From: Pseudomonadota bacterium
GTDB taxonomy: Bacteria; Pseudomonadota; Gammaproteobacteria; Steroidobacterales; Steroidobacteraceae
Direction: 5' to 3'
DNA: 64,000 nucleotides
Assembly: GCA_021777555.1 (NCBI GenBank)
Contig: JAJYDK010000003.1
Span: forward strand, 113,773 to 177,772
Within the stretch, counting starts at the first letter, position 1, and every line of letters starts with the position of its first letter. A model generated the notes under the pieces. That model was not told the DNA's origin, made no database searches, and worked only from the letters and a program-made list of their open reading frames with translations. This document shows, one piece after another, positions 16,942 to 25,400 of the stretch. Position numbers and translations under genes: made by a program.

Positions 16942-17829
16942 ATGGACGTGAAAGTAGGACTCATCGGCGTCGGCCGCATGGGTTCGGCAATCGCGCGCCG
17001 CTTGTTGAGCGCGGGTTGCGATTTGCTGCTGTACAACCGCACGCAACAGAAGGCGGCAGCGCTCATGCAGGCCGGTGCCCGCGCCGCGACCTCCATCGAC
17101 GGTGTCTGCGCAGGGCGCGACTTGGTCATTACCATGGTCGCGGACGATGCGGCCCTGCAGGAAGTGGTGCTGGGGTCCGGTGGCGTGCGCGACAACCTGT
17201 CCGCCCGGGCAGTGCATGTGGCGATGGGCACGCACGGCGTCGCGGCTATCCGCGCCGTGGCGGCGGCGCACCGCGCGGCAGAGCAGAATTTTGCGGCGGC
17301 GCCGGTACTCGGCCGACCCGAGGTCGTGGACGCCGGGCAGGCCGGAATCATTGCCGGCGGGCCGCCCGCGGCGCTGGGGATCTGCCGGCCGACGCTGGCC
17401 GTCATCGGACGGCGCGTGTTCGAAGCCGGGGACGATGCCGAGAGTGCAGCGGCTCTGAAGCTGACGAACAATTTCGTGCTGGCCGGCTGCATCGAGGTGC
17501 TGAGCGAGGCCTTCGCGCTTGTCCGCAAGTACGGAGTGGCGCCCGCGGTGTGTCTTGATATGTTGACCGAGGGGCTGTTCGCGGCGCCGGCCTACCGGAC
17601 CTATGGGCGCATCATTGCCGAGCAGAATTACGATCAGGTGGGCTTTACGGCCCGCCTTGCATTGAAGGACATGAGCCTGGTGCTCGCTGCCGCAGACGCG
17701 GCGTTTGTGCCGCTTCCGAGCGCCAATACGGTTCGTGATCGGCTGCTGACCGCAATCGCCCGCGGCGATGGCGATCGCGATTGGTCGGTGATCGCCCGCG
17801 AGCAGGCCCGGGCGAGTGGGCTTGATTGA
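16942..17829 (+). CDS. NAD(P)-dependent beta-hydroxyacid dehydrogenase (3-hydroxyisobutyrate dehydrogenase family)
   Basis: A 295-residue cytoplasmic oxidoreductase. The N-terminal Rossmann motif GLIGVGRMGSAIA (6-18), the AAPVLGRPEVV substrate segment, and LKLTNNFVLAG with the family's catalytic Lys (in the ALKLTNN context) are present. Members oxidise 3-hydroxyacids or reduce the semialdehydes. The frame is open upstream to 16834; ATG 16942 is chosen because GGAG lies 7-10 bases before it and the Rossmann fold starts at once. A gap of 117 bp separates it from the amidohydrolase gene, and 15 bp from the next gene. Physiological substrate unassigned. Confidence 0.88.
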   Translation: MDVKVGLIGVGRMGSAIARRLLSAGCDLLLYNRTQQKAAALMQAGARAATSIDGVCAGRDLVITMVADDAALQEVVLGSGGVRDNLSARAVHVAMGTHGVAAIRAVAAAHRAAEQNFAAAPVLGRPEVVDAGQAGIIAGGPPAALGICRPTLAVIGRRVFEAGDDAESAAALKLTNNFVLAGCIEVLSEAFALVRKYGVAPAVCLDMLTEGLFAAPAYRTYGRIIAEQNYDQVGFTARLALKDMSLVLAAADAAFVPLPSANTVRDRLLTAIARGDGDRDWSVIAREQARASGLD

Positions 17830-17844
17830 TCTGGAGAAATAGCC

Positions 17845-19098
17845 ATGAAATACAACCGTCCGCATGCCACGGCCCGCTGGGGAACGATGGCCAAAGACTG
17901 GGAGCTCGGCGTTGACTACCCCCGAATGGTGCGCGAACGCTTCCAGCGTGCGCAGAGCGCGGTGAAAGCCGCGGGCTTGGGGGCCGTCCTGTGTTTCAAC
18001 GTCGACAATGTGCGCTACATCACTGGCACGCATATTGGAGAGTGGGCGCGCGACAAGTTCGACCGTTACTGTCTGTGCCCGCGCGACGGAGAGCCGTACC
18101 TTTGGGATCCCGCGCCGCCCGCGAAGCGTATCAGCTCTCCCTGGATCGCCGATCGGGTCGCCGCGCCGATAAGCAACCTGCAAGGCGCATTGCCGCCGAG
18201 CACCGGCGCACAGAAGGATTTCGCGCGACAGATCAGAAAAATGCTCGTCCATTATGGGATCGAGCGCGAGCCTCTGGGAATCGACCTGCTCGAGCTGCCC
18301 ATGCTGCGCGCGCTCGAGAAGGAAGGCATAGAGGTGGTCGACGGCCAGCAGACGATGCTCGATGCGCGCGAGACCAAGACGCCGGAGGAGATCCAGTGCC
18401 TGAAGGTCGCAGCCGCGATGGTCGATGCGACCTACTACGACATCTGCAAGGCGATCCGGCCGGGTATGCGCGAGAATGAGCTGGTGGCGATCGCGAACGA
18501 TCGGCTGTTCCGGCTCGGGTCGGAGCGCGTCGAGTGCGTCAATTCCGTTGCCGGTCCGCGCGGCACGCCCCACTGTCATACCTTCTCCGATCGCATCATC
18601 CAGCCGGGCGACATGGTGTACCTGGACATCATGCATTCGTTCAATGGCTATCGCACGTGCTACTACCGTACCTTCGTCTGCGGTGAGCCAAACAAGCACC
18701 AGATCGAGGCATACGAGCTGGCCTCGAAGTGGATCAGCGCGTCGATCGATGCGATCCGCCCGGGGGCGACGGTCGATGACATCGCGCGCGCCTGGCCTGC
18801 GGCCGAGGAATTCGGCTACCGCGATGAGGAGGAGGCCTTCCTGCTGCAGTACGGACATGGCATTGGTCTGAGCCTGTGGGAGCGGCCGATCATCACCCGG
18901 CGCTTCACGGGCCAGGGCTCGGTGCTGAAGGAGGGGATGGTGTTTGCCGTGGAGACATGGAAGGGTGCGGCTGACGGCTCCGGTGCTGCGCGCATCGAGG
19001 AGGAAGTCGTGGTGACGCGCGATGGCTGCGAGGTGATCACGAACTTTCCGTCGCATCGGCTGATCTCCTGTGGCCTGCCCGGCTGCGACGTGTTTTAG
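17845..19098 (+). CDS. M24-family (Xaa-Pro peptidase/creatinase fold) protein with an altered metal site
   Basis: A 417-residue pita-bread-fold protein with creatinase-like N-domain (to ~170) and M24 C-domain. Of the five metal ligands of aminopeptidases, D261, H338 (in YGHGIGLSL), E370 (MVFAVETW) and E385 (ARIEEEVVV) are present, but the second Asp (D+11 from the first) is C272 in GYRTCYYRTF, and the substrate His of the usual HExP motif is Trp. It therefore may not be a peptidase; the M24 fold also includes creatinase and the DMSP lyase DddP. The start is ATG 17845 with GGAG upstream, 15 bp after the previous gene. A 214-bp gap (19099-19312) without gene follows. Confidence 0.87.
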   Translation: MKYNRPHATARWGTMAKDWELGVDYPRMVRERFQRAQSAVKAAGLGAVLCFNVDNVRYITGTHIGEWARDKFDRYCLCPRDGEPYLWDPAPPAKRISSPWIADRVAAPISNLQGALPPSTGAQKDFARQIRKMLVHYGIEREPLGIDLLELPMLRALEKEGIEVVDGQQTMLDARETKTPEEIQCLKVAAAMVDATYYDICKAIRPGMRENELVAIANDRLFRLGSERVECVNSVAGPRGTPHCHTFSDRIIQPGDMVYLDIMHSFNGYRTCYYRTFVCGEPNKHQIEAYELASKWISASIDAIRPGATVDDIARAWPAAEEFGYRDEEEAFLLQYGHGIGLSLWERPIITRRFTGQGSVLKEGMVFAVETWKGAADGSGAARIEEEVVVTRDGCEVITNFPSHRLISCGLPGCDVF

Positions 19099-19312
19099 AG
19101 CGTGCGATCGGCCGCCCGGGCGAGGGGTGCCGCTGCCCGATCTTCCGGTGCGAGTCGCGCAATGAAAGCGGGGGCAGGCGGCGCTGCCGGACGCGGGTGG
19201 TTCGGTCGCGACACCGGCTGGCTCCCCGCTCTGCGGTGCCGGCTTCGATGTCGTGACGCGTCCCGGGTCGCGCGGATTGAACTCACGAAGATTGATTGAG
19301 TGAATTGAGACA

Positions 19313-20341
19313 ATGACTCAAAAGACACGGCCGACGGCCGGCGAGACGGTCCCCACGGGGGGAATTTCCCCCGACAAGCGCCTTGAGATGTACCGGCTGC
19401 AGGTTCTGCTGCGCCAGGCGGAGCAGCGTGCCTATGATCTGTTCCTCGAGAACAAGATCAAGGGCACGAGCCATCTGTCACTGGGCCAGGAAGCGGTGGC
19501 AGCCGGCGCCGCGGCGGCGATGCGTCCCGGCGATCTGTCCTTCTGCACCTACCGTGGACACGCGCATACGCTCGCGCGGGGCGTGCCGGTCGAGAAGGTG
19601 CTCGGTGAGCTGATGGGGCGCGACAACGGATTGATGCGGGGCAAGGGCGGGTCGATGCACCTCACATCCGTCGAGCACGGCGTGATGGGATCGTACGCGA
19701 TTGTCGGCGCGCACCTGCCCATTGCGTGCGGCGCCGCATGGCGCGCGCAGTACAAGGGCGACAGCGACGTATCGGTGTGCTTCTTCGGCGACGGCGCCAC
19801 CAATATCGGCGCCTTCCATGAGGCGCTGAACTTCGCCGCCTGCAGGAAGCTCCCGGTCGTGTTCGTCTGCGAAAACAACCTTTACATGGAATACACGCCG
19901 ATCGCAGACGTGACGGCGGTGAAGCATCCGGGTGGCGATCGCGCCGGCGCATACGGGCTCGAGCGCATCGTGATCGATGGCAACGACGCGGATGTCGTGT
20001 ACCTTACCATGGTGAAAGCATTCGCTCGCGCTCGAGCAGGCGAGGGCCCGTCGCTGATCGAGTGCCTGACGTACCGCCACAGCGGGCACAGTCGGGCCGA
20101 TCCTGCCAAGTATCGGCCTCCCGGCGAGCTCGACAGGTGGAAGGAGCGCGATCCGGTGTCGATCTATCGGAGGCGGCTCGAGACCCAGGGTGTCGCGGCC
20201 GAGACGCTCGATGCGATCGATGCGGAAATTCATCGCATCATCGACGATGCCACCAAGGCCTGCGAGGCCGCCCCATCGACATCGGCGGATATCTTGTTCA
20301 CGGACGTCTACGCGGATGGGGGCTGTTCATGGCGCAACTGA
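19313..20341 (+). CDS. 2-oxoacid/acetoin dehydrogenase E1 component, alpha subunit
   Basis: A 342-residue thiamine-diphosphate enzyme subunit that decarboxylates a 2-oxoacid or acetoin. The ThDP-binding motif runs from GDGATN (159-164) to NN (188-189), and the phosphorylation-loop-like YRHSGHSRAD is near 262. The sequence is closest in style to AcoA/PdhA-type alpha subunits. The start ATG 19313 lacks a strong ribosome site. Its last 13 bases overlap the beta-subunit gene, so the two are translationally coupled. Substrate range cannot be read directly. Confidence 0.92.
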   Translation: MTQKTRPTAGETVPTGGISPDKRLEMYRLQVLLRQAEQRAYDLFLENKIKGTSHLSLGQEAVAAGAAAAMRPGDLSFCTYRGHAHTLARGVPVEKVLGELMGRDNGLMRGKGGSMHLTSVEHGVMGSYAIVGAHLPIACGAAWRAQYKGDSDVSVCFFGDGATNIGAFHEALNFAACRKLPVVFVCENNLYMEYTPIADVTAVKHPGGDRAGAYGLERIVIDGNDADVVYLTMVKAFARARAGEGPSLIECLTYRHSGHSRADPAKYRPPGELDRWKERDPVSIYRRRLETQGVAAETLDAIDAEIHRIIDDATKACEAAPSTSADILFTDVYADGGCSWRN

Positions 20342-21309
20342 CATACCGCGAGGCGGTGGCGCGGGGCATCGCACAGGAAATGGCGCGCGATGAGAATGTC
20401 GTGCTGCTTGGAGAGGATGTCGCAAAGGCTGGAGGGGTGTTCAAGGCGACCGTGGGCCTGCTCGAGCAGTTCGGGCCGAACCGTGTGCTCGACACGCCGA
20501 TTTCGGAGCAGGCCATCCTCGGGGCTGCGATGGGCGCCGCGATGACTGGCCTCAGGCCGATCGCCGAAATCATGTTTGCGGACTTCCTGGGGGTCTGTTA
20601 CGACTACATCGCAAACGAATTCCCGAAGACCCGTTACATGACCAATGGCCAGGTCGGCTGTCCGCTGGTCGTACGATGCGGTAACGGCGGCGGCGCCCGC
20701 TTTGGCGCCCAGCATAGCCAGAGTGTCGAGAACTGGTGCATGCAGTTTCCAGGGCTCAAGGTGGTCTCCCCTTCCTCCCCGGTGGACGTCGTCGGGCTGC
20801 TGGCGGCGGCGGTGCGTGACCCCGATCCGGTCGTGTTCCTGGAGCACAAATCGCTTTATGCGACCAAAGGCGAGGTGCCTGACGGAGAAATCCTCGACAC
20901 GCTCGGGACGGCGAAGATTCTGCGTCCCGGCCGCGACGCGACGATACTGGCGCTTGGTCTGATGGTGCCGCGCTCGCTGCAGGCCGCGGATGTGCTTTGG
21001 GCCGAGCACGGTATCGGCTGCGAGGTGATTGACGTACGCTCGCTCGTGCCGCTCGACACTCAGTGCATCCTGGGGTCGGTCGCCCGCACGGGCAGAGTGT
21101 TTACCGTGGAGGAAAATCCGCGGCAGCTGGGATGGGGGAGCGAGCTCGTCTCGATCATCGCCGATGAGGCATTTTATGATCTGGACGGTCCGGCGGTGCG
21201 CATCACGACTCCGAACATTCCACTGCCTGCGGCCGATGCGCTCGAGGACCTCGCGATTCCGTCCGTGAACCGCATCGTGGAGATGATCCGCCACTCATTG
21301 TCGGCCTGA
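20329..21309 (+). CDS. 2-oxoacid/acetoin dehydrogenase E1 component, beta subunit
   Basis: A 326-residue transketolase-like beta subunit that completes the ThDP site with the alpha subunit. Landmarks: LTYREAVARGIAQEMARD at the N-terminus, LGEDVAKAGGVFKAT, DTPISEQAILGAAMGAAMTG, MTNGQVGCPLVVRC, and the C-terminal EVIDVRSLVPLD with TVEENPRQLGWGSE. The chosen ATG 20329 lies inside the alpha-subunit end; the frame is open farther upstream but the family N-terminus starts here. The aldehyde dehydrogenase gene follows 4 bp later. Confidence 0.93.
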   Translation: MAQLTYREAVARGIAQEMARDENVVLLGEDVAKAGGVFKATVGLLEQFGPNRVLDTPISEQAILGAAMGAAMTGLRPIAEIMFADFLGVCYDYIANEFPKTRYMTNGQVGCPLVVRCGNGGGARFGAQHSQSVENWCMQFPGLKVVSPSSPVDVVGLLAAAVRDPDPVVFLEHKSLYATKGEVPDGEILDTLGTAKILRPGRDATILALGLMVPRSLQAADVLWAEHGIGCEVIDVRSLVPLDTQCILGSVARTGRVFTVEENPRQLGWGSELVSIIADEAFYDLDGPAVRITTPNIPLPAADALEDLAIPSVNRIVEMIRHSLSA

Positions 21310-21313
21310 TCTC

Positions 21314-22774
21314 ATGACAACCGATTACGCGAGCATGCTGGCTGGTGTGCACACCGAACTCTGGATCAACGGCGAGTGGCTTCCGTCGCGCTCGGGTGAG
21401 CGCTTCGAGGTCATTGACCCCGCCACAGAGGCCCAAATCACGACCGTCGCGAGCGCTGCGCCCGAGGACTGTCAGGCCGCACTCGAGGCCGCTGCGCAGG
21501 GCCTCGGGGTCTGGTCACGCAAAACGCCGCGTGAGCGCGGCGAGGTGCTGCGCAGGGCCTGGGAACTCATGATTAAGGACCGTGAGCGAATCGCGCGCAT
21601 CATCACGCTCGAGAACGGCAAGAGTCTGGCGGACGCGCGCAGCGAGGTCATTTACGCAGCGGAGTTCTTTCGTTGGAACGCCGAAGAGGCGGTGCGCATA
21701 TCCGGCCGGATTTCACATGCCCCGGAATCCGGTGCGCGGATCATGGTGCAGCACAAGCCGGCCGGGATCGCGCTCCTGGTCACGCCGTGGAACTTTCCAG
21801 CCGCGATGGCGACGCGCAAGATCGGTCCGGCACTGGCTGCGGGCTGCAGCGTCGTGATCAAGCCGGCAACCGCTACGCCGTTGACGATGCTTGCCCTCAT
21901 GCCGCTGCTGGTGGAGGCCGGCGTGCCGCCGGGGGTCGTCAATGTCGTGCCGTCGCGGCGCTCGCGGCAAGTCGTTGCCGGCATGTTGGCGGATCTGCGC
22001 GTGCGGGTGATCTCCTTTACGGGCTCGACGGAAGTCGGACGCGCCCTGATCCGCGAGGCGGCGAACAACGTGGTGAAACCCTGCATGGAGCTGGGAGGCA
22101 ATGCGCCGTTCATCGTGCTTGAGGATGCCGACCTCGATGCAGCGATCGAGGGCGCAATGATCGCCAAAATGCGCAACATGGGCGAGGCGTGCACCGCGGC
22201 CAACCGCTTCTACGTGCACGAGTCGATCGTAGCTGATTTCTCGCGAAGGATGGCCGAGCGCATGGCCTCGCTGAAAGTGGGGAACGGCCTGAATGAAGGT
22301 GTAAGCGTCGGCCCGCTCATCGACGCCGCAGCGCGTGACAAGGTGGCGAGCCTGGTGGCCGACGCGGTGAGCCGGGGTGCGCGGGTGCTGACGGGCGGGA
22401 AGTCGCCGGCGGGTCCTGGCTTCTTCTACCTTCCGACGGTGATGACGGATGTTCCGGCGGATGCCGCCGTGGTGCGCGAGGAGATCTTCGGGCCGGTGGC
22501 CGCAATCCAGCCGTTCCGCACCGAGGAGGAGGTTCTGCGCCTTGCAAATGCGTGCGAGCTGGGTCTTACCGCATACGTGTATACACGCGATCTGGCGCGT
22601 GGCCTGCAATTGTCCGAGCAGCTCGAGGTCGGCATGGTCGGCCTGAATCGCGGTCTGGTCTCCGATCCCGCGGCACCCTTCGGTGGCGTGAAGCTGAGTG
22701 GCCTCGGCCGCGAAGGAAGCGAGGAGGGGATTCAGGAGTATCTAGAGACACAGTACATCGCGGTCCGATGGTGA
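21314..22774 (+). CDS. NAD(P)-dependent aldehyde dehydrogenase (succinate-semialdehyde dehydrogenase-like)
   Basis: A 486-residue ALDH-superfamily enzyme with all catalytic residues: N160 in TPWNFPAAM, E259 in MELGGNAPF, and nucleophile C293 in MGEACTAANRF. The GEACTAANR pattern is that of GabD-type succinate-semialdehyde dehydrogenases, although related aldehydes are possible. The C-terminal PFGGVKLSGLGREGS is typical. It sits 4 bp after the E1beta gene and 11 bp before E2, an unusual insertion inside a dehydrogenase-complex operon. It would oxidise an aldehyde produced in the pathway. Confidence 0.93.
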   Translation: MTTDYASMLAGVHTELWINGEWLPSRSGERFEVIDPATEAQITTVASAAPEDCQAALEAAAQGLGVWSRKTPRERGEVLRRAWELMIKDRERIARIITLENGKSLADARSEVIYAAEFFRWNAEEAVRISGRISHAPESGARIMVQHKPAGIALLVTPWNFPAAMATRKIGPALAAGCSVVIKPATATPLTMLALMPLLVEAGVPPGVVNVVPSRRSRQVVAGMLADLRVRVISFTGSTEVGRALIREAANNVVKPCMELGGNAPFIVLEDADLDAAIEGAMIAKMRNMGEACTAANRFYVHESIVADFSRRMAERMASLKVGNGLNEGVSVGPLIDAAARDKVASLVADAVSRGARVLTGGKSPAGPGFFYLPTVMTDVPADAAVVREEIFGPVAAIQPFRTEEEVLRLANACELGLTAYVYTRDLARGLQLSEQLEVGMVGLNRGLVSDPAAPFGGVKLSGLGREGSEEGIQEYLETQYIAVRW

Positions 22775-22785
22775 GGAGCTGACTG

Positions 22786-24093
22786 ATGGAGATCCTGATG
22801 CCGCAGCTCGGTGAGACGGTCACCGAGGGCACGATCAGCAAGTGGCACAAGGCCGTAGGCGACTCCGTGGCGGCGGGCGATCCGCTCTTTGAGATCGAGA
22901 CCGATAAGACATCGATGGAAATGCCGGCCCTCGTTGCCGGGGTTCTCGGCGAGATCCTCGTGCAGGCCGGCGATACCGTACCGGTCGGTACAGTGATCGG
23001 TGTGGTGGCCGAAACGGCAAGCGCGCCGGCTGCCTCATCCGCGCGACCGCAAGCGCGGCCCGCGGCGGCAAAGACCGTTGAGGTCCCGACGGCCGCACCC
23101 ATCGGAGAATCGCACAGGGCTGCCGCCGCGGCACCATCCGCCCCTTCGATCGATGCGGCGCAGCCGATAGATCCATTCCACGGGCTGCGCACCCCGCCAC
23201 GCAATTTCGGCAAGTCCAGCCTGCCGAGCGGCGTGAAGGCGAGCCCGCGCGCACGGCGCCTTGCAGCGGAGGCGTCCGTGGATCTCGCTCTGGTACGGGG
23301 CACGGGTCCCCGCGGCTGCATCGTGGCAGCGGACATCCGTCGTGCCCCGCCTGCGACCCAAACGGAACGTGCGCGCGATGCCGAGCAGGTCAAGGCGCTG
23401 TACGCGGGCACGAGGCACCGTGAGGTGGCGCTCGACAGCATGCGCAAGACCATTGCCCGGCGACTGTCTGAATCAAAGCAGCAGGTGCCGCATTTCTATC
23501 TGACCGGCGACCTCAATGTGGAGGCGCTGCTGGCGCTGCGTAAGCAGATAAACGAGACGGCCTCCGTGCGCGTTTCGGTCAATGACTTTCTGGTCAAGGC
23601 TTACGCGTTGGCGCTGCAGCGCGTACCTGCCGCGAACGTCGCCTGGGCGGGCGACTGTCTGCTGCAGTTTGAGCGCTCTGATATCGGAGTGGCTGTGGCC
23701 GTGCCGGGAGGCCTGGTGACGCCGGTCGTGCGCAGTGCCGATGCCAAGGGTCTGCTGGCACTCGCCCGCGAGATCGGCGCGCTCGCGACCCGCGGCCGTG
23801 AGCGTAAATTGCAGCCGGCCGAGTACGCGGGAGGCGCGGCTACGGTCAGCAACCTGGGCATGTATGGGGTGCGCAGCTTTCAGGCTATCGTCAACCCGCC
23901 CCAGGCGACCATCCTTGCCGTGGGCGCTGCCGAGCGGCGGGTGATCGAAGCAGCGGACGGAACGCTGCGCGCGGCCACGCTGATTACCGTGAGCATCTCG
24001 GCCGATCATCGGGCCGTCGACGGCGTCGCAGCCGCCGAGCTGTTCGCCGCCTTGCGCCAGATCGTCGAAACCCAAACCAGCGACGTTCTGTAG
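22786..24093 (+). CDS. 2-oxoacid dehydrogenase E2 component (dihydrolipoamide acyltransferase)
   Basis: A 435-residue E2 with one lipoyl domain (1-~75, lipoylated K41 in EIETDKTSMEM), an Ala/Pro-rich linker, a peripheral-subunit-binding domain near 145-185 (ASPRARRLAAEASVDLALV), and the acyltransferase core ending in SADHRAVDG with catalytic H408. It transfers the acyl group from E1 to CoA. The start is ATG 22786, with GAGGAGCTG shortly upstream. It is the last gene of the rightward operon. No E3 (lipoamide dehydrogenase) gene is in the window, so E3 must come from elsewhere in the genome. Confidence 0.93.
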   Translation: MEILMPQLGETVTEGTISKWHKAVGDSVAAGDPLFEIETDKTSMEMPALVAGVLGEILVQAGDTVPVGTVIGVVAETASAPAASSARPQARPAAAKTVEVPTAAPIGESHRAAAAAPSAPSIDAAQPIDPFHGLRTPPRNFGKSSLPSGVKASPRARRLAAEASVDLALVRGTGPRGCIVAADIRRAPPATQTERARDAEQVKALYAGTRHREVALDSMRKTIARRLSESKQQVPHFYLTGDLNVEALLALRKQINETASVRVSVNDFLVKAYALALQRVPAANVAWAGDCLLQFERSDIGVAVAVPGGLVTPVVRSADAKGLLALAREIGALATRGRERKLQPAEYAGGAATVSNLGMYGVRSFQAIVNPPQATILAVGAAERRVIEAADGTLRAATLITVSISADHRAVDGVAAAELFAALRQIVETQTSDVL

Positions 24094-24123
24094 CCGAGGC
24101 ATCAAGCGCGAATGCGCCCTCGG
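24094..24123 (+). terminator. Possible hairpin after the E2 gene
   Basis: Immediately after the E2 stop, CCGAGG (24094-24099) can pair with CCTCGG (24118-24123), enclosing a smaller GCGC-GAAT-GCGC hairpin. No T-run follows, so this is at best a weak or rho-assisted terminator. The rest of the 24094-24305 gap holds no gene. Confidence 0.3.
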
Positions 24124-24305
24124 CGCCCAATGGCTTGTGAGTAGGCAACAAGCTGACACGCGTCTCTCGGGGCGTGCTTTCGCGCAGCGCGCCAATGACT
24201 ACGCCACGGATGGCAGGGCGTAATCGCCCCCGGGGCACGTCAATTCACAATGGTGTCCAAGCCGTCAGCGGGCCGGGGGCTATCCGGACGGATGACCGAG
24301 CATAT

Positions 24306-25292
24306 CTAGCCCGCTTCCGGCGGCTTCCGGTGAGTCATGAGCACCGAAATCGCGCATGACGCCAGGCGCGCCCGGGTGTCGTCGGCGCGGCTGGTGAGAA
24401 CGATCGGCACCCGCGTTCCCAATACCACTCCGGCAAGCCGTGCCCCGGCCAGATACTCCAGCTGCTTGGCGAGCATGTTGCCGGCTTCGACGTCCGGAAC
24501 GACGAGGATGTCCGCCCGGCCGGCGACGCCGGACACGATGTGTTTGGTCGCTGCGGCCTCGCAGGAGACCGCGCTGTCGAATGCGAACGGACCGTCGAGC
24601 ACCCCGCCTCGGATCTGTCCCCGATCAGCCATCTTGCACAATGCCGCCGCTTCGATCGTCGATTTGATCCGGGAGGTGACGAGCTCCACGGCGGACAGGA
24701 TGGCCACGCGCGGCACCTGCACACCGAGCGTTCGCGCCAGGTCGATCGCGTTCTGCACGATGTCGCGCTTGTCTTCGAGCGTGGGGTAGATATTGACGGC
24801 GGCATCGGTGATGAACAGCAGCCGCGGATATCGGTCCGTCTCGATCACGAACACGTGGCTGACGCGGCGGGTGGTGCGCAGCCCATGCTCCGGGTCTACC
24901 ACGGGGTGCATCAACTCATCGGTGTGCAGAGCACCCTTCATCAACGCATCGACTTTGCCGGCTCGGGCCAATTCGATCGCCCGCGCGGCGCTCAGCGGCG
25001 CGTGGTCCGCGGCGACCAGGGTGTAAGGGGACAGATCGATCCGCGCCGTGCGCGCGACTTCGCGGATTCTGGCTTCGGGGCCGACCAGAACCGGAATGAT
25101 CAGGCCCTGGTGGGCCGCTTCGACCGCGCCAATGAGCGATACGGGGTCCACCGGATGGACCACCGCCATGCGTTGCGGCCCGTACGTCCGCGCCATGTCG
25201 ACCAATTGTTGCAGACGGCGGGGCTCCGCCGGTGCGCTGGCCGCGCCAGCTTGGGGAGTGTCAGTCATACGGGGTTTACTGGCCTCTTCCAC
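24306..25292 (-). CDS. Phosphate acetyl/butyryltransferase family protein
   Basis: A 328-residue enzyme of the phosphotransacetylase/phosphotransbutyrylase family, which interconverts acyl-CoA and acyl phosphate. Landmarks: DALMKGALHTDELMHPV, VSHVFVIETDRYPRLLFITDAAVNIYP (typical of the stand-alone PTA-like group associated with enoyl-CoA hydratase fusions), and the C-terminal SRADDTRARLASCAI. Here the hydratase domain is absent. The start may be GTG 25292 (weak AGG upstream) or ATG 25268 (no ribosome site); the conserved core begins well after both. It converges on the E2 gene, so it is not part of that operon, but could process the acyl-CoA that complex makes. Confidence 0.85.
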   Translation of the reverse strand: MEEASKPRMTDTPQAGAASAPAEPRRLQQLVDMARTYGPQRMAVVHPVDPVSLIGAVEAAHQGLIIPVLVGPEARIREVARTARIDLSPYTLVAADHAPLSAARAIELARAGKVDALMKGALHTDELMHPVVDPEHGLRTTRRVSHVFVIETDRYPRLLFITDAAVNIYPTLEDKRDIVQNAIDLARTLGVQVPRVAILSAVELVTSRIKSTIEAAALCKMADRGQIRGGVLDGPFAFDSAVSCEAAATKHIVSGVAGRADILVVPDVEAGNMLAKQLEYLAGARLAGVVLGTRVPIVLTSRADDTRARLASCAISVLMTHRKPPEAG

Positions 25293-25400
25293 AGGAACCT
25301 ATTTTCCACGCGCATGACATCATAATCCTGCGGAGCGGCTCCGCCGCCGGCAATCCGTACAATCCCCCGTGCGGCGCGAATGGTCGATGCCCCGGGACGT

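Noticed and set aside
16444..19056. An 870-codon open frame antisense to the island genes
   Set aside because: It crosses three well-supported genes and their gaps without any motif.
7495..25400. Attachment-site duplication of the tRNA-Arg 3' end at the far side of the island
   Set aside because: No second copy of the GTTCGAATCCCTCCGGGCGC sequence was seen at the expected distance or elsewhere in the window.
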